Of a stretch of 64,000 nt of DNA, positions 59,641 to 64,000 are shown one piece after another; position 1 is the first letter of the stretch; every line of letters begins with the position of its first letter. The notes beneath the pieces are model-generated. The model was not told the DNA's origin and ran no database searches. It saw only the letters and a list, made by a program, of their open reading frames with translations. Source of the stretch: Frederiksenia canicola. Its GTDB lineage: Bacteria; Pseudomonadota; Gammaproteobacteria; Enterobacterales; Pasteurellaceae. Both the position numbers and the translations under genes were made by a program. The DNA lies in the NCBI RefSeq assembly GCF_011455495.1, contig NZ_CP015029.1, positions 558,001-622,000 of the forward strand, given 5' to 3'.

Positions 59641-60297
59641 ATGTCTAAAGTCATTGCAATTACAGAAATAAAAAAACATTTATTTGATGGGATGACCATT
59701 CTATTTGGTGGATTCATGGGGGTGGGGACACCATCTCGATTAATCCAGGCTATTTTGGATTCGAAGGTAAAGGATCTTACTATTATTGGTAATGATACGG
59801 CATTTATTGATACAGGAGTCGGGCCATTGATATCCAATAAGCGTGTAAAAAAAGTGATTGCATCTCATATTGGGACAAATGCAGAAACAGGTAGACAAAT
59901 GATCGCTGGCGAAATTGAAGTGGAGTTAGTTCCACAGGGTACATTGATTGAGCGGATACGTGCAGGCGGTGCTGGTTTAGGTGGTATTCTCACACCGACA
60001 GGGGTTGGGACCATTGTAGAAAAAGGTAAGCAAGTAATTGAACTGGATAGTAAAAAGTATCTTATTGAACGTCCTATCCGAGCTGATATTGCCATTATAG
60101 GAGCACATCTTGCCGATAAAAAAGGTAATTTAACTTATCAACTTACAACTCGTAATTTTAACCCAATAATAGCCTTTGCTGCGGATAGAACCTTTGTTGA
60201 ACCTGATGAAATCGTAGAAGTTGGCACAATAGATCCAAATCATGTTATGACGCCAGCTGCAGTAATTGATTACATTATTTTACCCGAGGAACATTAA
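59641..60297 (+). CDS. atoD: Acetate/acetoacetate CoA-transferase alpha subunit
   Basis: Transfers CoA from acetyl-CoA to acetoacetate or short-chain fatty acids, with AtoA. 218 aa from ATG 59641 with GGAGGGACGCT; closely follows E. coli Ato[81 protein letters not shown] 29-codon upstream extension is rejected. Confidence 0.96.
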   Translation: MSKVIAITEIKKHLFDGMTILFGGFMGVGTPSRLIQAILDSKVKDLTIIGNDTAFIDTGVGPLISNKRVKKVIASHIGTNAETGRQMIAGEIEVELVPQGTLIERIRAGGAGLGGILTPTGVGTIVEKGKQVIELDSKKYLIERPIRADIAIIGAHLADKKGNLTYQLTTRNFNPIIAFAADRTFVEPDEIVEVGTIDPNHVMTPAAVIDYIILPEEH

Positions 60298-60298
60298 T

Positions 60299-60946
60299 AT
60301 GAACGCAAAAGAAATAATTGCTCGCAGAGTTGCATTAGAGCTTAAGGATGGAGATGTGGTGAATCTAGGTATTGGTTTACCAACTCAAGTTGCTAATTAT
60401 CTCCCTGAAGGCATTGATATTACATTGCAATCGGAAAACGGCTTTCTTGGTTTAGGCCCAGTTATTGATATTGATCCTAATCTTGTGAATGCAGGGGGAC
60501 AACCTTGCGGAATGGTGCCAGGAGCAGCAATGTTTGATAGTGCAACTTCATTTATGCTTATTCGTGGTGGACACGTTGATGCCTGTGTATTAGGGGGGTT
60601 GCAGGTAGATGAGGAGGCAAATCTGGCTAACTGGATGATCCCGGGAAAAATGGTCCCTGGTATGGGAGGTGCCATGGATCTGGTAACAGGGGCGAAGAAA
60701 GTGATTATTGCAATGGAACATTGTGCAAAAGATGGCTCATCTAAAGTACTAAAACGCTGTACTTTACCACTTACTGCCGTAAATGCAGTTCACATGCTTG
60801 TGACAGAATTAGCGGTATTTGAGTTTATTAATGGCAAACTTCACTTAATGGAAATTGCGGAAGGTTATTCTATTGATGATGTTATCAGTAAAACTGAAGC
60901 GGAGTTTGTGGTTTCTTCATCAGTAAGAACAATGCCGTTAGCATAA
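60299..60946 (+). CDS. atoA: Acetate/acetoacetate CoA-transferase beta subunit
   Basis: 215 aa. Contains the catalytic glutamate (Glu46) in LQSENGFLGLGP that forms the glutamyl-CoA intermediate, and AMFDSATSFMLIRGGHVDACVLGGLQVDEEANLANWMIPGK. ATG 60299 is one base after the atoD stop. Confidence 0.96.
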   Translation: MNAKEIIARRVALELKDGDVVNLGIGLPTQVANYLPEGIDITLQSENGFLGLGPVIDIDPNLVNAGGQPCGMVPGAAMFDSATSFMLIRGGHVDACVLGGLQVDEEANLANWMIPGKMVPGMGGAMDLVTGAKKVIIAMEHCAKDGSSKVLKRCTLPLTAVNAVHMLVTELAVFEFINGKLHLMEIAEGYSIDDVISKTEAEFVVSSSVRTMPLA

Positions 60947-60958
60947 TAGGAGGGTAAT

Positions 60959-62281
60959 ATGATAAGTGCTATTTCTCGAGGAATGACACGTCTTGTCAGT
61001 CGCTATCTTCCAGATCCTCTTATTTTTGCAGTTCTGCTTACGATTATTACTTTTGTAGTTGGGGTATCACTCACAGAAACAACACCTATACAGATGGTGA
61101 AATATTGGGGAGATGGTTTCTGGAACTTACTTGGTTTTGGTATGCAGATGTCATTAATCGTGGTTACTGGACATGCTCTCGCTAGCTCACCGCCAGTTAA
61201 ACATGTACTGAGAACAGTTGCGTCTCTTGCTAAAACACCTACACAAGGTGTGATGCTTGTGACTTTCTTTGGTTCCATTGCATGTGTTATCAACTGGGGA
61301 TTTGGTTTAGTGGTAGGGGCAATGTTCGCGCGCGAGGTGGCTCGCCGAGTGAAAGGATCGGATTATCCTCTACTGATCGCATGTGCATATATTGGTTTTA
61401 TGACATGGGGAGGTGGATTATCAGGTTCAATGCCACTATTAGCGGCGACACCAGGCAACCCAGTAGAACATATTGCAGGACTCATTCCAATCCAAGATAC
61501 GTTGCTCACAGGTTTTAATCTGTTTATTACTATTGGGTTAGTTGTTGTCCTTCCTTTTCTGACCAAAATGATGGTACCAAAATCAACTGATGTAGTGATG
61601 ATTGATCCAGAGCTACTAAAAGAAGAAGCAAACTATCAAAAATCTTTGACAGAAAATGCCCCGCCGTCAGAAAAATTAGAAGAAAGTCGTCTTTTAACTT
61701 GGATCATCGCAGTATTCGGTATTGGTTATCTAGTGATGTATTTTATGGATAAAGGCTTCAACATTACCATCAATACGGTGAATCTGATTTTCTTAATTGC
61801 AGGTATCATTCTTCACAAAACACCTATGGCGTATATGCGAGCTGTCAAAGCGGCCGCAGGTAGTACTGCGGGAATCTTAATTCAGTTCCCATTCTATGCG
61901 GGTATTCAGCTAATGATGGAGCATTCTGGTTTAGGTGGCTTGATTACAGAATTCTTTATCAATGTATCAAGTAAAGAAACTTTTCCTCTGATGACATTCT
62001 TTAGCTCAGCGTTTATTAACTTTGCAGTACCCTCAGGTGGTGGGCACTGGGTAATTCAAGGACCATATGTATTAGCTGCAGCACAAGCATTAGATGCTGA
62101 TTTAGGGAAGTCTGTAATGGCCATTGCTTATGGAGAGCAATGGATGAATATGGCACAACCATTCTGGGCATTACCTGCACTTGCTATTGCAGGACTCGGA
62201 GTGAGAGATATTATGGGGTACTGTATGACGGCCCTCATATTTACCAGCGTGATCTTTATTGTCGGATTAACATTATTTTAA
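60959..62281 (+). CDS. atoE: Short-chain fatty acid transporter
   Basis: 440 aa inner-membrane protein of the AtoE family (ArsB/NhaD-like ion transporter superfamily), about 10-12 TM helices. Marks: [66 protein letters not shown] and [21 protein letters not shown]. Imports acetoacetate or butyrate-type acids for AtoDA. AGGAGGGTAAT precedes the ATG. Confidence 0.95.
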   Translation: MISAISRGMTRLVSRYLPDPLIFAVLLTIITFVVGVSLTETTPIQMVKYWGDGFWNLLGFGMQMSLIVVTGHALASSPPVKHVLRTVASLAKTPTQGVMLVTFFGSIACVINWGFGLVVGAMFAREVARRVKGSDYPLLIACAYIGFMTWGGGLSGSMPLLAATPGNPVEHIAGLIPIQDTLLTGFNLFITIGLVVVLPFLTKMMVPKSTDVVMIDPELLKEEANYQKSLTENAPPSEKLEESRLLTWIIAVFGIGYLVMYFMDKGFNITINTVNLIFLIAGIILHKTPMAYMRAVKAAAGSTAGILIQFPFYAGIQLMMEHSGLGGLITEFFINVSSKETFPLMTFFSSAFINFAVPSGGGHWVIQGPYVLAAAQALDADLGKSVMAIAYGEQWMNMAQPFWALPALAIAGLGVRDIMGYCMTALIFTSVIFIVGLTLF

Positions 62282-62294
62282 GAGGAAATTAAGT

Positions 62295-63476
62295 ATGAAA
62301 AATATAGTTATTGCGAGTGCTGTTCGCACTGCGATCGGAAGTTTCGGTGGCTCTCTTTCAACCGTTGAGGCTGTTGAATTAGGTTCAGCTGTAATCAAAG
62401 GCACCATTGAGAAGTCAGGCGTTGATATTCAGTTGATTGATGAAGTCATTATGGGTAATGTCTTGCAAGCAGGATTAGGGCAAAACCCTGCGAGACAAGC
62501 ATCACTACGTAGTGGAATTGCACAAAACGTAAGTGCATTTACGGTTAATAAAGTATGCGGGTCTGGTTTAAAGAGTGTGGCATTAGCCGCTCAGGCGATC
62601 CGAGCGGGCGATGCTAAGATCATTATTGCTGGTGGTATGGAAAACATGAGCCAAGCACCTTATTTACTTGATTCCAAATCAAGATGGGGATATCGATTAG
62701 GTAATGGCTCTGTCGATGATGTTATTTTAAAAGATGGCTTAATTTGTGCGGAAAACCATTACCATATGGGGATTACGGCGGAGAATGTAGCCAAAAAATA
62801 CGGTATCACACGAGAACAGCAAGATCAATTAGCTTTCGAATCTCAAAGAAAAGCGTTTGCTGCGATGGATTCAGGAGCATTTGACAAAGAAATTATACCA
62901 ATAGTTGTGAAATCTCGAAAAAAAGAAATTGTATTTAATATTGATGAATTTCCAAAACCAGATTGTAGTTTAGAAGCTCTTGCTAATTTGAGACCTGCTT
63001 TTGATAAGGCTGGCACGGTTACTGCGGGGAATGCATCAGGAATTAATGATGGTGCTGCGGCATTGTTAATTGTTGAAGAAGATTTTGCGAAGGCATTGGG
63101 TTTACCAATTCTTGCTCGAATTAAAGGTTATGCCACGGGTGGTGTTGCCCCAGATATTATGGGAATGGGGCCTGTGCCAGCAACACAAAAAGTGTTAGAA
63201 AAAACGGGGCTTAAGTTGAGCGATATTGATCTAATTGAAGCAAATGAAGCTTTTGCCGCCCAATTTCTCGCAGTTGGAAAAGAGTTAGGTTTTGATGAGG
63301 AAAAAGTCAATGTCAATGGTGGTGCGATTGCATTAGGGCACCCTATTGGAGCTAGTGGTGCAAGAATCCTAGTGACATTACTACATGCGTTGCAGGCAAG
63401 AAATAAGACATTGGGGCTTGCTACTTTATGTATCGGTGGTGGACAAGGTATTGCAATGGTCATTGAACGAATTTAA
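62295..63476 (+). CDS. atoB: Acetyl-CoA acetyltransferase (thiolase)
   Basis: Splits acetoacetyl-CoA into two acetyl-CoA. 393 aa; nucleophile Cys88 in [11 protein letters not shown], catalytic His in [13 protein letters not shown], and the second Cys in [21 protein letters not shown] motif present. Full length. Last gene of atoDAEB; the order matches E. coli. With AtoDAE it makes a complete route from acetoacetate to acetyl-CoA. Confidence 0.97.
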   Translation: MKNIVIASAVRTAIGSFGGSLSTVEAVELGSAVIKGTIEKSGVDIQLIDEVIMGNVLQAGLGQNPARQASLRSGIAQNVSAFTVNKVCGSGLKSVALAAQAIRAGDAKIIIAGGMENMSQAPYLLDSKSRWGYRLGNGSVDDVILKDGLICAENHYHMGITAENVAKKYGITREQQDQLAFESQRKAFAAMDSGAFDKEIIPIVVKSRKKEIVFNIDEFPKPDCSLEALANLRPAFDKAGTVTAGNASGINDGAAALLIVEEDFAKALGLPILARIKGYATGGVAPDIMGMGPVPATQKVLEKTGLKLSDIDLIEANEAFAAQFLAVGKELGFDEEKVNVNGGAIALGHPIGASGARILVTLLHALQARNKTLGLATLCIGGGQGIAMVIERI

Positions 63477-63556
63477 TGCAATATAAATTCGGATTTCTAA
63501 TTAAGAAGCCATCGTGTGTGGTTTGACATTAAAAACGTGCTTATTAGCATCAATCA

Positions 63557-63581
63557 AAGCCACCTTCATAGAAGGTGGCTT
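63557..63581. terminator. Terminator between atoB and spoT
   Basis: AAGCCACCTTC, loop ATA, GAAGGTGGCTT: perfect 11-bp stem between two converging genes. T-tails are short on both strands, but the position fits a shared bidirectional terminator. Confidence 0.7.
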
Positions 63582-64000
63582 ATTTACGAACAACATTCAC
63601 CACACCATTGATCGCACTTAGCTTGCGTAATAACGTATTTAAGTGAGCCAGATCAATAATACTCACCCTGATGCACACTTGATACACTCCGCCCGCTCTT
63701 GCTTCACTTTGAATGCTCAGAATATTGCTACGCTGCTTGGCAACGGTACGAGTAATGTCGGCAAGCACGCCTTGCTGGTTAAGAATATCAATACAGATCT
63801 CGGTTTCAAATTCAATCGCTCTATCTTTGGCAATTTCCCAGCTAACAGGGAGATAGTGGCGTTGATCGGTAAGATGATCTTGTACATTTCGGCAGCAGAC
63901 ATTATGAATTGTCAGCCCTTTTCCTGAACTGATATGAGCAATAATGTCATCACCAGGCACAGGTAAACAGCATCTTGCAAAGCTGATGAGGCTACTATCC
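63580..64000 (-). CDS. spoT: Bifunctional (p)ppGpp synthase/hydrolase, C-terminal end
   Basis: The visible 139 residues are the C-terminal part of a RelA/SpoT protein; the frame is open to the window edge, so the gene continues outside. FARCCLPVPGDDIIAHISSGKGLTIHNVCCRN is the zinc-finger-like conserved-cysteine domain, and EICIDILNQQGVLADITRTVAKQRSNILSIQSE begins the ACT domain. The sequence resembles SpoT (PGDPIIAHVS-type, end MRKIRVMPDVIKV) more than RelA. Stringent-response regulation of the ribosome. Confidence 0.85.
   Translation of the reverse strand, partial: DSSLISFARCCLPVPGDDIIAHISSGKGLTIHNVCCRNVQDHLTDQRHYLPVSWEIAKDRAIEFETEICIDILNQQGVLADITRTVAKQRSNILSIQSEARAGGVYQVCIRVSIIDLAHLNTLLRKLSAINGVVNVVRK

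Overview
The window comes from a gammaproteobacterium of the family Pasteurellaceae, in the branch that uses the Actinobacillus pleuropneumoniae-type DNA uptake signal (Actinobacillus, Mannheimia, Bibersteinia and relatives). Evidence: roughly 30 copies of ACAAGCGGT/ACCGCTTGT, mostly between genes and usually followed by a TTTGCAAA box at a fixed distance; Haemophilus-like gene neighbourhoods (surE and nlpD without rpoS); proteins closest in recalled sequence to H. influenzae and E. coli homologues. Species cannot be fixed from the sequence alone.

Layout. 1-4.4 kb: 3' part of hldD (LPS heptose epimerase), a shikimate-dehydrogenase-like enzyme, lldD, and a surface-type lipoprotein with a coiled-coil stalk. 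4.5-10.7 kb, minus strand: nudF, a 4'-phosphopantetheinyl transferase, tag, nlpD and a shortened tandem relative, yqaA, surE, truD. 10.8-14.8 kb: tpiA, three identical tRNA-Lys genes, mltG-tmk-holB. 14.8-24.6 kb: frameshifted comM, ubiF, haem-utilisation pair hutX-hutZ, miaA-hfq-hflX, azoR, rpsP-rimM-trmD-rplS. 24.6-25.2 kb: sxy/tfoX, the competence regulator. 25.5-39.5 kb: the S10, spc and alpha ribosomal-protein operons with secY and rpoA, and recognisable promoters, leaders and terminators.

39.7-58.3 kb is a large accessory catabolic region for L-ascorbate and 2,3-diketo-L-gulonate. One 12-kb minus-strand unit (yiaK-yiaL-yiaMNO, a complete sugar ABC importer, an SMP-30-type lactonase, lyxK, ulaE, ulaF) faces the IclR regulator yiaJ. 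ulaR and ulaG face a plus-strand ulaAB(fused)-ulaC-ulaD unit. Both routes reach 3-keto-L-gulonate-6-phosphate and share the single UlaD, UlaE and UlaF copies seen here, ending at D-xylulose-5-phosphate. Strong CRP sites lie in both control regions. Helically phased repeats (ula) and a long palindrome (yia) are good candidates for the specific operators.

58.4-63.5 kb: a LysR regulator divergent from an atoDAEB operon for short-chain fatty acid / acetoacetate use. The window ends in the 3' end of spoT on the minus strand.

Points most worth a second look: double uptake signals with fixed geometry; a complete uptake signal coding the linker of the UlaA-UlaB fusion; the ABC importer plus lactonase embedded in the diketogulonate operon; the stalked lipoprotein with a TbpB/Slam-substrate-like barrel; and the comM frameshift in an otherwise competence-equipped genome.
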